Source: Saccharicrinis aurantiacus
GTDB lineage: Bacteria; Bacteroidota; Bacteroidia; Bacteroidales; Marinilabiliaceae
DNA length: 64,000 bases
Direction of reading: 5' to 3'
Assembly: GCF_001660705.2 (NCBI RefSeq)
Contig: NZ_LYBV02000034.1
Location: 186,001 to 250,000 of the forward strand
In this document: positions 17,521-27,197 of the stretch, one piece after another
Numbering within the stretch: position 1 is the first letter of the stretch
How the letters are laid out: each line of letters begins with the position of its first letter
Program-made: the position numbers and the translations under genes
The notes under the pieces: model-generated
Databases searched by the model: none
What the model saw: only the letters and a program-made list of their open reading frames with translations
What the model was told of the DNA's origin: nothing

Positions 17521-19746
17521 ATGGCTAAATCTCTCACAAATCCGAATGCAACTTTTGGCTCAATGCCAGTATTTATGACTGCTATTTCTACTATCCTAGG
17601 AGCTATATTGTTTCTGCGATTTGGCTGGGCTGTTGGAAATGTTGGTTTTTTAGGTGTAATCACCATAATTATAGTTGGTCACCTAGTTACAATACCTACC
17701 GCTTTAGCTGTTGCCGAAATTGCAACCAATCAAAAAGTACAAGGTGGTGGAGCTTATTATATTATCTCACGATCATTTGGTTTGAATATTGGAGGAGCAA
17801 TTGGCATTGCCCTATACTTATCGCAAGCCATAAGTGTCGCGTTCTATATCATTGCCTTCGGAGAAGCTCTTGATTCTTTAGCACCATACATTCCTTGGGA
17901 CATTGAAATGGCTGTTTTAAAAAAGATAGCCACTTTAACAGTAATGAGTCTACTCAGCATTATTGTTTTAATTAGAGGAGCGAACATAGGAATGAAAGCA
18001 CTATATGTTGTAGTTGCAATGCTATTCCTATCCATTATATTTTTCTTTTTAGGAGATGCAACTGAAAATGCAACACCTTTCAATATTTATGAGACCACTA
18101 AAAACCCAGAAGGCTTCTTCTATGTTTTTACTATTATATTTCCTGCCTTTACAGGTATTGCTGCCGGACTAGGATTATCAGGCGATTTAAAAGATCCTAA
18201 AAAATCAATCCCTAGCGGGACCCTATGGGCTACCTTAATAGGAATGCTAGTTTACATTGCCATAGCATACAAACTAACCGTAACTGCTTCTGCTGATGAA
18301 CTAGCCTCTGATCAGTTAATAATGCAGCGTATTGCAATATGGGGCCCTATTATCCCAATAGGATTAGCAGCAGCAACACTATCTTCTGCAATTGGATCAA
18401 TACTTGTAGCTCCGCGCACACTACAAGCCATTGGGTTTGATGATATACTGCCCTACCCTGCTTTAAATAACTGGCTAGCCAAAGGTCGACAAAAAGACAA
18501 TGACCCAGTTAATGGAACAATTATTACAATCGTAATAGCTTTCTTCTTTGTTGGCATAGGCGATGTTAACTTTGTGGCACAAATCATCTCTATGTTCTTT
18601 ATGGTTACCTATGGAGCAATTTGCCTGATTAGTTTCTTAGAGTACTTTGCTGCAGATCCTTCATACAGACCCACATTTAAACATAACAAATGGTATTACT
18701 CTTTAGGAGGAGCGATACTTTCATTTTGGTTAATGTTCAAAATGAATTTGACTTACGCCATGTTATCCATATTAATTATGGGTATTATGTACTTTATTAT
18801 TAGCAAATACAGACCTGAACGCAGAGGACTTGAAAAACTGTTTAAAGGGGTAATTTTCCAGTTAAGTCGACAAATACAAATATTTGTGCAACAGGCAAAC
18901 AAAGAAGAAACGGAATACAATTGGCGCCCTTTTGCAATTTGCGTTAGTGGCGAATCATTCGAAAGGCAATCAGCTTTTGATCTATTAGGTTGGATATCTC
19001 ATAAATATGGCTTTGGCACCTATATTCATTACATCGAAGGACTTTTAAATGAGAAAACTCATCGCGATTCTCAGAATAAACTACAACGTCTTATTACTAG
19101 AGCAAAAGGTAGTAACACTAAAATATATATCGATACCATAATTAGCCCATCGTACACATCAGCAATTGCTCAGGTAATTCAACTGTCTGGTATCTCGGGA
19201 AAGGGAAGCAACTTAATATTATTTGAGTTTCCAAATTCTAATGCACAATCGTTGAAAAACGCATTAGATAATTACTCCTTATTTGATGCCAGCAAATTAG
19301 ATGTTTGCTTCTTACAAACTTCACTAAAAGGATTTGGGTATAAAAAAGAAATTCATGTTTGGATTGGAAGACAAGATTTCCATAATGCAAACCTAATGGT
19401 TTTACTTGCCTACATTATCTTAGGTCATCCTGATTGGAAAAAAGGAGGAATAATTAAAATTTATTCTTTAGTGCCCAATGAAGAATCAAAGGATGAGCAG
19501 CGCAGATGGGAAGAGAAAATAATAGCTGGACGTTTACCAATATCTCCAAATAACATTCAAATTGTTCCTATTAGCGCTGGCGATAACAAAAAAGAATTAA
19601 TAGAAAAACAAAGCCACGATGCTGATTTAACGATAATGGGTTTTGCATCTAAAGAAATTAATAAGGGTGCAGATCACTTTACTCAATATGAAGATATGGG
19701 GAATATTCTATTTGTGAATGCTTATCGCAAGAAAGAGATTAAATAA
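17521..19746 (+). CDS. SLC12-type cation-chloride cotransporter / APC superfamily permease
   Basis: 741 residues. About 12 membrane segments (15-440) in the amino acid/polyamine/cation fold open with the CCC-family pattern GSMPVFMTAISTILGAILFL, then GWAVGNVGFLG and QGGGAYYIISRSFGLNIGGAIG. A soluble domain of about 290 residues follows, as in SLC12 proteins; its end (HDADLTIMGFASKE) resembles universal-stress folds. Bacterial members probably move K+ or Na+ with Cl-, but substrates are rarely proven. It lies 8 bases upstream of a glycosyltransferase gene on the same strand, so the two may be cotranscribed. The ion specificity is unknown. Confidence 0.88.
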   Translation: MAKSLTNPNATFGSMPVFMTAISTILGAILFLRFGWAVGNVGFLGVITIIIVGHLVTIPTALAVAEIATNQKVQGGGAYYIISRSFGLNIGGAIGIALYLSQAISVAFYIIAFGEALDSLAPYIPWDIEMAVLKKIATLTVMSLLSIIVLIRGANIGMKALYVVVAMLFLSIIFFFLGDATENATPFNIYETTKNPEGFFYVFTIIFPAFTGIAAGLGLSGDLKDPKKSIPSGTLWATLIGMLVYIAIAYKLTVTASADELASDQLIMQRIAIWGPIIPIGLAAATLSSAIGSILVAPRTLQAIGFDDILPYPALNNWLAKGRQKDNDPVNGTIITIVIAFFFVGIGDVNFVAQIISMFFMVTYGAICLISFLEYFAADPSYRPTFKHNKWYYSLGGAILSFWLMFKMNLTYAMLSILIMGIMYFIISKYRPERRGLEKLFKGVIFQLSRQIQIFVQQANKEETEYNWRPFAICVSGESFERQSAFDLLGWISHKYGFGTYIHYIEGLLNEKTHRDSQNKLQRLITRAKGSNTKIYIDTIISPSYTSAIAQVIQLSGISGKGSNLILFEFPNSNAQSLKNALDNYSLFDASKLDVCFLQTSLKGFGYKKEIHVWIGRQDFHNANLMVLLAYIILGHPDWKKGGIIKIYSLVPNEESKDEQRRWEEKIIAGRLPISPNNIQIVPISAGDNKKELIEKQSHDADLTIMGFASKEINKGADHFTQYEDMGNILFVNAYRKKEIK

Positions 19747-19754
19747 AAAAATCA

Positions 19755-21401
19755 ATGAACAGCAATACTGATTTAGCTACAAAGATAGAAACCTGGCTAG
19801 CTAAGAACTCAAATTATGTCTTTTATGCGCTTCTTGCCATATTTGTATTATCTAGTTTACTTCACTTTAGCTTAAGGCTTAGCATTGCAGGAGATGACTC
19901 AACGTACATAACTAGGGCACTAAATTTTATTGAGTCGGGTAAATACCCAGATTACCAAGCCCCGTTATACCCAATATTCTTAGCGGCAATAATAGCAATC
20001 ATAGGAATTAACATTCCCATTCTAAAATTAAGCTCTCTTTTACTATTGTTAATTTTCATGGTGCTTTTTTATCGCACTTTTAAAAATAAGGTCAACTTTA
20101 CCATTCTAACATACAGTTTTACAATACTAAGCTTAAGCAGCTATTTTATATTTTTCAGTAGTCAGACATTCTCAGAACCACTATTTCTTGTATTTACCAT
20201 ACTATTTTTTCACCATTCCTTTAGGTGGATACCTAATAAAGCCCCAACTCAGTGGACTCCGCAAGGAAAAGATATTAAAGAAGTATTGCTTATTAGTCTG
20301 TTTGCACTAGGTATGTACCTAACACGAACTGTAGGCATAGGGGCCATAATAAGTCTGATAGTATTTTTATTAATTAACAAAGATTACAAAAGAGCCTCTT
20401 GGAGTATTATTACATTTGGCTTATTCGTTTTTGTTTTTAATATAATTAGAGATGCCATATGGGATATTCCAAGTTCTGACAGTGTACAAGCATTGCAGTT
20501 ACTAAGTAAAAACCCCTACAATGCCGCTGAAGGAAACGAAGATATTCTAGGATTTATAAACCGATTGATTGATAACTCAAATTTATATTTATCAAAACAC
20601 TTCTTAAGAATCATAGGCTTTAGAACTGAATTAAACAACACAGTTTTGCCATTTGCAACAATAGGACTTTACGCCTTATATATATGGGGACTATTTACCA
20701 CATTTAAACAAAACAAATATTTACTATTCACGGCTATTTTTATAACTACTATGCTTGGGATAACCTTCATCTCATTGCAGAAACTATGGGATCAATACCG
20801 CTTAATTATCCCATTTATCCCATTCATGTTATTATTCATATGTAATGCACTTATTAATCTGTTTAAAACGAATCGAATAAAGAAATACAGTAAAATAGTA
20901 TTATTAATATTTGCTGGCTCTATCATCTTAACCGGATGGAGCAGCGTTAAAAAAACGGATTTAGATAATTTATCACAAAATATTAATGGAAATATATATG
21001 CCGGTTTTACCCCAGATTGGGTAAGCTACCTAAAAATGGTAAATTACGTAAACACACAATTGCCCAATGATAGTTATGTTGCTTGCAGAAAACCCAACAT
21101 TGCTCGTATTTATGCCAATGGTAAGAAGTTTTACGGCATATATCGCATTCCTTCTGACGATCCGTACGAACTTGCAAAGTTATTAAAAGACAAAGGCATT
21201 ACACATGTTATTATGGGAAGCCTACGCAAAAACCCATATGCCTATACAGGTAAGAGCATTAATACCATTCAGCGCTTCTTAAGTCCTATGGGCAAACTAT
21301 ACCCAGAAGCTTTTTCAATTATAAAGAAGTATGGGGAACAAGAACCTACCTATCTCATTAAAATTAATTACGACATTATTCTCAATAAAGCAGTTCAATG
21401 A
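19755..21401 (+). CDS. GT-C fold membrane glycosyltransferase (GT39/ArnT-like)
   Basis: 548 residues with about 11 membrane segments. After TM1 the first outer loop carries GDDSTYITRALNF, the acidic pair typical of GT-C enzymes that use polyprenyl-phosphate sugars. The last ~120 residues form a periplasmic domain. It overlaps the next gene (methyltransferase-GT2 fusion) by 4 bases (ATGA), so the two are translationally coupled. A DPM1-like GT2 makes lipid-linked sugar and a GT-C enzyme uses it, so the pair plausibly acts in one pathway: lipid-linked sugar made inside, transferred outside. Acceptor (protein, lipid A or glycan) unknown. Confidence 0.82.
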   Translation: MNSNTDLATKIETWLAKNSNYVFYALLAIFVLSSLLHFSLRLSIAGDDSTYITRALNFIESGKYPDYQAPLYPIFLAAIIAIIGINIPILKLSSLLLLLIFMVLFYRTFKNKVNFTILTYSFTILSLSSYFIFFSSQTFSEPLFLVFTILFFHHSFRWIPNKAPTQWTPQGKDIKEVLLISLFALGMYLTRTVGIGAIISLIVFLLINKDYKRASWSIITFGLFVFVFNIIRDAIWDIPSSDSVQALQLLSKNPYNAAEGNEDILGFINRLIDNSNLYLSKHFLRIIGFRTELNNTVLPFATIGLYALYIWGLFTTFKQNKYLLFTAIFITTMLGITFISLQKLWDQYRLIIPFIPFMLLFICNALINLFKTNRIKKYSKIVLLIFAGSIILTGWSSVKKTDLDNLSQNINGNIYAGFTPDWVSYLKMVNYVNTQLPNDSYVACRKPNIARIYANGKKFYGIYRIPSDDPYELAKLLKDKGITHVIMGSLRKNPYAYTGKSINTIQRFLSPMGKLYPEAFSIIKKYGEQEPTYLIKINYDIILNKAVQ

Positions 21402-22831
21402 CCACATCTACAAAATCAGTTATAAAGGAGTATTGGAACAATTTTGCACCTAAATGGAAAAAGTATAGAAAAAACAGAGCTTACTATTGGAATTCAATAT
21501 CTAAATATTGCAACTATTTCATTCAAGAAGATTCTTCTGTTCTTGAAGTGGGCTGTGGCACTGGCGATCTCCTTCAAACCATAAATTGTAAGCGAAAAGT
21601 GGGGATCGATTTCTCCATTGAGATGATTAAATTAGCTAAAGAACAACACTCTGAAATTGAGTTTCATGAGATGGAGGCTGAAAATATTTCTCTAAATGAA
21701 AAATTTGATGTAATTATTTTATCCAATGTAATTGGACTATTACCCGACATAGAACATGTATTTAAACAATTACACAATGTAACTCATCCTGAAACCAGAA
21801 TAATAGTAACCTATTATAACCGCTTATGGGAACCTATTATACGCTTCGCCGAACTTCTGAGATTCAAAAGAAAATCGCCTCAACAGAATTGGCTATCTAC
21901 AAAAGATATTGAAAACCTATTATATCTATCAGACTTTGATGCTTACAAGAGCAATCGGAACATGCTAGTTCCATATAACATCCCGATAATATCAGGATTC
22001 TTGAATAGAATAATAAGCAGGCTTCCTCTTTTTAATAAATTAGGCTTAAACACATTTGTTTTCGCTCGTCCAATTCCGAAAATACACACTCCGGACGAAC
22101 GTAATAAATTATATTCTACCTCTGTTGTAATTCCTGCGCGCAACGAAAGTGGCAATATTGAAGATGCAATCAACCGAATTCCGGATTTTGGAAAGCATAT
22201 AGAAATCATTTTTGTTGAAGGAAATTCTAACGATGATACCTGGGAAACTATCCAAAGCATGAAAAATAAATATCAGCACACACATGATATTAAAATTATG
22301 CAACAAACCGGTAAAGGTAAAGGTGATGCCGTTCGTAAAGGTTACGATGCAGCAACGGGAGATATCTTAATGATTCTAGACGCTGATTTAACAGTTCCCC
22401 CAGAGGATTTGCCTAAATTTTACGATGCCATTGCTTCTGGTAAAGGAGAGTTTATAAACGGAGTAAGACTTGTATACCCAATGGAGAAAAATGCGATGCG
22501 TCCTTTGAATACAATTGGCAACCATTTCTTCAGTAAACTTTTTTCATACATCCTTGAACGACCTATAAAAGATACACTTTGCGGTACAAAAGTGATGTTT
22601 AGAAAAGACTATTTGAAATTAGCCGCCAATAGAAAGTTCTTTGGTGAGTTTGATCCCTTTGGAGATTTCGATCTGCTTTTTGGAGCCTATAAATTAAACC
22701 TAAAACTGATTGACTTACCTATTAGATACAAAGAGCGCAAATATGGAGATACAAATATTAGTAGGTTTAGGCATGGGTTAATATTACTACGCATGTCGGC
22801 ATTTGCAGCTATTAAAATTAAGTTTTGGTAA
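21398..22831 (+). CDS. Fusion: SAM methyltransferase + DPM1-like GT2 glycosyltransferase
   Basis: 477 residues. The N-terminal half (1-220) is a class I methyltransferase: motif I VLEVGCGTGDL (about 48-58), then FDVIILSNVIG. The C-terminal half (about 240-477) is a GT2 enzyme: TSVVIPARNESGNIEDAI, GNSNDDTWE, GKGKGDAVRKGYDAATGD and the metal-binding ILDADLTVPPEDL, with DTLCGTKVMFRK, typical of dolichol-phosphate-mannose-synthase-like proteins. No frameshift or stop separates them. It is coupled to the GT-C gene upstream. It may make a polyprenyl-phosphate sugar and methylate the lipid, the sugar or a partner; that is inference. Confidence 0.88.
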   Translation: MTTSTKSVIKEYWNNFAPKWKKYRKNRAYYWNSISKYCNYFIQEDSSVLEVGCGTGDLLQTINCKRKVGIDFSIEMIKLAKEQHSEIEFHEMEAENISLNEKFDVIILSNVIGLLPDIEHVFKQLHNVTHPETRIIVTYYNRLWEPIIRFAELLRFKRKSPQQNWLSTKDIENLLYLSDFDAYKSNRNMLVPYNIPIISGFLNRIISRLPLFNKLGLNTFVFARPIPKIHTPDERNKLYSTSVVIPARNESGNIEDAINRIPDFGKHIEIIFVEGNSNDDTWETIQSMKNKYQHTHDIKIMQQTGKGKGDAVRKGYDAATGDILMILDADLTVPPEDLPKFYDAIASGKGEFINGVRLVYPMEKNAMRPLNTIGNHFFSKLFSYILERPIKDTLCGTKVMFRKDYLKLAANRKFFGEFDPFGDFDLLFGAYKLNLKLIDLPIRYKERKYGDTNISRFRHGLILLRMSAFAAIKIKFW

Positions 22832-22887
22832 TAAACTTTTGCTGTATCTGTTCTTTTTATCAACTTTACGGCTTATAAAAAATACAC

Positions 22888-23376
22888 ATGGAACGAATAG
22901 CGGTATTTCCAGGGTCATTTGATCCATTCACAACTGGTCATGAGAATATTATATTAAGAGCAGTAGACCTTTTTGATAAAATAATTATTGCAATAGGATA
23001 TAATGCAGAGAAGCAACACTTTTATCCTGTAGAGCAACGTATACATTGGATTGAAGAGCTATTTGCTGATGAACCAAAAATTAGCGTTGGTACTTTTACT
23101 GGGCTAACGGTCGATTTTGCAAAGAAGGTTAATGCCAACTATCTATTAAGAGGGATTAGAACATCTGCCGATTTTGAATACGAAAGAGCTATTGCCCAAG
23201 TAAATAAGAATATGACTGGTATTGAGTCTGTATTTTTATTAACAACTCCTGAACATACTCCGGTAAACTCATCAATTGTACGTGACATAATTAGACATGG
23301 AGGTGATGCTGGTAAATTTATTCCTGATAAGATTAAGGAAAAAATGAATATTTATAATCGCGAGAATAAACATTAA
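22888..23376 (+). CDS. coaD: Phosphopantetheine adenylyltransferase CoaD
   Basis: 162 residues, normal length. The start RIAVFPGSFDPFTTGHENI holds the nucleotidyltransferase TxGH motif. LLRGIRTSADFEYE and the C-terminal PVNSSIVRDIIRHGGD are CoaD signatures. It converts 4'-phosphopantetheine and ATP to dephospho-CoA, the penultimate step of CoA synthesis, in the cytoplasm. It is followed 2 bases later by a thioredoxin-fold protein gene and so is likely cotranscribed with it. Confidence 0.96.
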   Translation: MERIAVFPGSFDPFTTGHENIILRAVDLFDKIIIAIGYNAEKQHFYPVEQRIHWIEELFADEPKISVGTFTGLTVDFAKKVNANYLLRGIRTSADFEYERAIAQVNKNMTGIESVFLLTTPEHTPVNSSIVRDIIRHGGDAGKFIPDKIKEKMNIYNRENKH

Positions 23377-23378
23377 TA

Positions 23379-24833
23379 ATGCGAGTATATTTAATAGCTG
23401 TTATTGTTTTTTATTGCACGTTTGTTAAATCACAAAACACAGGAGTTACTCTTTATGGCACTGCAGTTGAGTACAGTAACTACAACCTTATTGTTGAGCA
23501 AACACAAAATTACATAACAAACGAGAAAACAGAATTACAACGCTTTGCGATAAATAAAAAAGGTGATTTTAAAGTTTCCTTTGATATTAATGAAACTTCA
23601 AAAATAAGCATAAAGCTTGGAGCATTACAGGGTTTTCTATTTGTTCAGCCAGGTAATTCATATAATATTTTACTACCACCATTAATTCCACTAAAAAATG
23701 AAGACCAACTAAATCCATTTTTTATTCCTGACGAAGTAAATATTGGAATACTAAACACAGATCCTGATAATCTTAATGAAAAAATACAACGTTTCGACAT
23801 ATACTTTAACCAACAAGTTAACTCGAATATACGCAGCATTATAATTGCAAACAACAAGAGAAAAATTGATGAAATAATTTCTCAAACTGATTCTTTATTT
23901 CCCTCTATATCTGAAACATGGTTTGATAATTATAAAGAGTATGCTTACCTATCTTTAATCGCTTTAAAGAATAAAGATAACCTTCGAAATATTAGCACAG
24001 GATATTTCTCTAATAACGATATTTTGTATAGCATACCCACTTATTGGTTTTCATTTAATCAATGCTACAAAAACTTTCTATATAAATACTTCAACTCAGA
24101 TGAAGGATCTCAATTAAAAACTATATTCTCTGAGAAAGCAAATTATACAGCACTCGTGAATACTCTTTCACACGACTCTCTCTTTAATAATACTGAGTTG
24201 TCAGAACTTATTTTACTGAAAAGTATATATGATGGTTATTACAGCAAAACATTTGATAATAATTATCTCACTTCATTAGCAAAAGAGGCCACTTCCGTAT
24301 CATCAAATCAATATAATAGGCAGGTTGCTGAGGATATCTATAAAAAAATCACAAAACTTACTGTAAATAGTGAAGCTCCAGAATTTGAATTACCTGATTT
24401 AAAAAACAAAACACGAAAACTTAAAAACTATAAAGGGAAGTTTGTATATCTTAATTTTGCTTCAACGGATAACTATGCCTGCAAAAAGGACTTTCAAGTA
24501 CTTGAAGCAATGTCAAAAGCCTACAAAAGAGATCTACATATTATTACAATTCTTACAGACTCTGATATTGAGAATGCAAAAGCATATATTAAAAAAAATA
24601 AGTTAGAATGGACCTTCCTTCATTTTAACCAAAATGGAAAAGTATTATACGATTATAATGTTAGAGCTTATCCTACCTATTATTTATTAGATCCGGAAGG
24701 TAATATCGTAATAGCTCCAGCACCAGCTCCCGAAGAAGATTTTAAAGCAATTTTTTCAAAAACTTTCAATAATTACAGACACCAACAACTTCGTAAAAAC
24801 AAGCAGAAGGAACGAACCATATATGACCTGTGA
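23379..24833 (+). CDS. Secreted thioredoxin-fold (TlpA-like) protein lacking the first active-site Cys
   Basis: 484 residues. It has a signal peptide (1-19), a beta-rich N-terminal domain (about 22-105, like the DUF4369 domain of Bacteroidota TlpA-type proteins), a helical middle (130-325) and a C-terminal AhpC/TSA-TlpA domain (about 332-470: APEFELPDLKNKTRKLKNYKGK, then LNFASTDNYACKKDF). Where TlpA has WCxxC, this protein has D-N-Y-A-C: Asn365 replaces the first Cys and Cys368 is kept. A full disulfide reductase cycle looks unlikely. It may have become a binding protein or use a single-Cys mechanism. It ends with a basic tail (RKNKQKER). Confidence 0.85.
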   Translation: MRVYLIAVIVFYCTFVKSQNTGVTLYGTAVEYSNYNLIVEQTQNYITNEKTELQRFAINKKGDFKVSFDINETSKISIKLGALQGFLFVQPGNSYNILLPPLIPLKNEDQLNPFFIPDEVNIGILNTDPDNLNEKIQRFDIYFNQQVNSNIRSIIIANNKRKIDEIISQTDSLFPSISETWFDNYKEYAYLSLIALKNKDNLRNISTGYFSNNDILYSIPTYWFSFNQCYKNFLYKYFNSDEGSQLKTIFSEKANYTALVNTLSHDSLFNNTELSELILLKSIYDGYYSKTFDNNYLTSLAKEATSVSSNQYNRQVAEDIYKKITKLTVNSEAPEFELPDLKNKTRKLKNYKGKFVYLNFASTDNYACKKDFQVLEAMSKAYKRDLHIITILTDSDIENAKAYIKKNKLEWTFLHFNQNGKVLYDYNVRAYPTYYLLDPEGNIVIAPAPAPEEDFKAIFSKTFNNYRHQQLRKNKQKERTIYDL

Positions 24834-24992
24834 TGGCTCTTTTTGTAACAAATTTACACAAAAACCCGTATACTTTACACGAATGTAATAACCTCCCCTT
24901 ACTCACTTGCCATAAATTAAAGTATTTTTATGACATCACGATATATGTTTTTGGGAAACATAATATCTTATTAGCCTAAATAATATTGAGAT

Positions 24993-27197
24993 ATGAAAAA
25001 TAACAAGAACCTATTCTCTCTAGCCCTCTTATTGGTTAATTGCATAGCCTTGTTTTCTCAGCCTACTGCAAAAATTATTAGTAATGATGTTCGATTATGT
25101 GAATCTGGAACAGCAGATATAATAATAGAACTAACTGGTCAACAACCATTTGACATTGATCTAAGATTTTTAACAAATAGCGGTTATGTAATACAACGTG
25201 CACATATTGATCAACAAGTTTCTGAATTTACAATCCCAATAACATTCCCTTATGCAGATGAAAAGGCTCCTTTAGAGTACACTGTTGAATTAATTAAGAT
25301 TACGGATCGTAATGGTACTACAGATATTACAGATGAAAAAGTAAAAGTATTTGTTGATGATAAATCCCAAATTACAATCGGTTCTACTGCCATTGTATGC
25401 GGAAGGTCATTTACAACAAACTCACAATCTCTTTCGCCTAATGCAACATACTTATGGACATGTACAACCGGTACATTTGATGATCCTACTAAATTAAACC
25501 CAACTTTTACAGGAACAAATACAACAACCGAAGAGTCATATACTCTTGTGTTAGAATCTAAAAATGGGGCGTGTAAAGATGGAAATAGTGTTACCCAATC
25601 AATGTTACTCACATTAAAAGGTAGGCCTAAAGGAACTATCACCACAGAAGAAGATATTATTTGTGCACCTGCAGATAGAACAGTTAACTTAAACTTTGTT
25701 GGGAATGGAAGCTACTCCTACCAACTTATCAATACTGCCGGGGATACTTTTGATGGAACATCCAATTCAGATTCTAAATTGGAAACACTTACCATAATGG
25801 ATAACGATAAAATCCAACTTTATTCACTAACAGATAACTCAAGCGGTTGCCAAGCGACAGCATCTGATTTAACCGGAGAAAAGTCTTTTATTAATGAAAC
25901 ACCAAACACTTCGGTTGGAGACTATAGCACAGTATGTGGAGAAGAAAGATCATTAATTCTGTCCGGATCTGATAATACTAATACTACCGGAGAATGGACT
26001 ACCTCTACACCTGGAGTAGTTTTTGAAAATGCGTCACTGCATAATAGCTCTGTAAGTTCGGATACATATCAAGAAATTGACGCATCATGGACTGAAACAA
26101 CTGAGAACCTTGGATGCGTTAATTCTGCAGATACAAAAATCCTATTCTCAGAGTCTCCAACTTTATCATTGGCAAAAAACAAAGACCAAATTTGTGAAAA
26201 CTCATCAACAATATTACCACTTACACTTAAAGGTAATGGACCTTGGCAAGTAAGATATTCTGATGATAGCGGAAAACAATACTCTGAAGAAATAGATACT
26301 AATAATCATAATATAATTATAAATGGAGAAGACCTTTCTCCAGGAACATTTAATTATTCATTTACTGATATTACCGGAGCAAATGGGTGCATAACGGATT
26401 TAACAGATACGACTTTCAATTTAGTTGTTGATGAATTACCTTACCCTTTTGCTGGAGAAGATCAAACAGTTTGTGGTAGAGAAGTAGTATTAGAGGCGAG
26501 TAAACCATTTGTTGGAGTTGGCTTATGGCAAGGAAAAGGTACTTTCATTGACCAAGAAGATCCAAATACAACATTTACAGCATTAAATTTTGGAACACAA
26601 GATTTACAGTGGATAATTGTAAATGGTGCTTGCGTTGCCGAAGATTTAGTTTCTATAAATTTTCTTGAAGCACCATACCCTGTTAATGCAGGTTCGGATA
26701 CTACAATTTATGTTAGCACTGCCATGACACTTAATGCACTCCCTCTTGAAACAGGAATAGGGCAATGGACTGTTGCATCAGGAAACTCCAAAATTGACGA
26801 TCCAAATAATCCTAAATCTCTAATCTCAAACCTCGAGAAAGGTCAACATATTCTTACATGGACTGGTTACATTCAAAACTCTGAAGCATGTGAAAGCATT
26901 GAAGATGAAATAACCATTATATCCAAGGATATAGTTGCTCCATCAGGAATATCTCCTAATGGTGATGGATTTAATGATGTACTAAAATTATTAGGAGCAG
27001 AAAACATTACCAACAATAAGTTATCTGTTTTTAACCAACATGGGAAATTAATTTATAGCGCCACTAATTACGAAAATGATTGGAATGGCATTGACAATGG
27101 AGGATCAAAACTAAGCCCCGGAACTTACTATTATACTTTTGAGGGTGATCAACTTAAAACCCCAATAAAAAACTACTTGATAATTAAATATGATTAA
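24993..27197 (+). CDS. Secreted multi-domain protein with type IX (type B, CHU_C) sorting domain
   Basis: 734 residues. A signal peptide (1-22) is followed by several Ig/PKD-like beta domains with repeated SFTV-type and NAG-rich segments (for example PYPFAGEDQTVCG and PYPVNAGSDTTIYV), each about 80-90 residues. The C-terminal gliding-motility-associated domain (about 648-734) has SPNGDGFNDVLKL, LSVFNQHGKLIYS and LSPGTYYYTF. This is the CHU_C/type B sorting signal of T9SS cargo. It is the first gene of a five-gene operon; a -7-like TGTTTTTG (24946-24953) lies upstream. Next to a PorP/SprF gene, it is likely a surface adhesin that needs that partner. Confidence 0.9.
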   Translation: MKNNKNLFSLALLLVNCIALFSQPTAKIISNDVRLCESGTADIIIELTGQQPFDIDLRFLTNSGYVIQRAHIDQQVSEFTIPITFPYADEKAPLEYTVELIKITDRNGTTDITDEKVKVFVDDKSQITIGSTAIVCGRSFTTNSQSLSPNATYLWTCTTGTFDDPTKLNPTFTGTNTTTEESYTLVLESKNGACKDGNSVTQSMLLTLKGRPKGTITTEEDIICAPADRTVNLNFVGNGSYSYQLINTAGDTFDGTSNSDSKLETLTIMDNDKIQLYSLTDNSSGCQATASDLTGEKSFINETPNTSVGDYSTVCGEERSLILSGSDNTNTTGEWTTSTPGVVFENASLHNSSVSSDTYQEIDASWTETTENLGCVNSADTKILFSESPTLSLAKNKDQICENSSTILPLTLKGNGPWQVRYSDDSGKQYSEEIDTNNHNIIINGEDLSPGTFNYSFTDITGANGCITDLTDTTFNLVVDELPYPFAGEDQTVCGREVVLEASKPFVGVGLWQGKGTFIDQEDPNTTFTALNFGTQDLQWIIVNGACVAEDLVSINFLEAPYPVNAGSDTTIYVSTAMTLNALPLETGIGQWTVASGNSKIDDPNNPKSLISNLEKGQHILTWTGYIQNSEACESIEDEITIISKDIVAPSGISPNGDGFNDVLKLLGAENITNNKLSVFNQHGKLIYSATNYENDWNGIDNGGSKLSPGTYYYTFEGDQLKTPIKNYLIIKYD

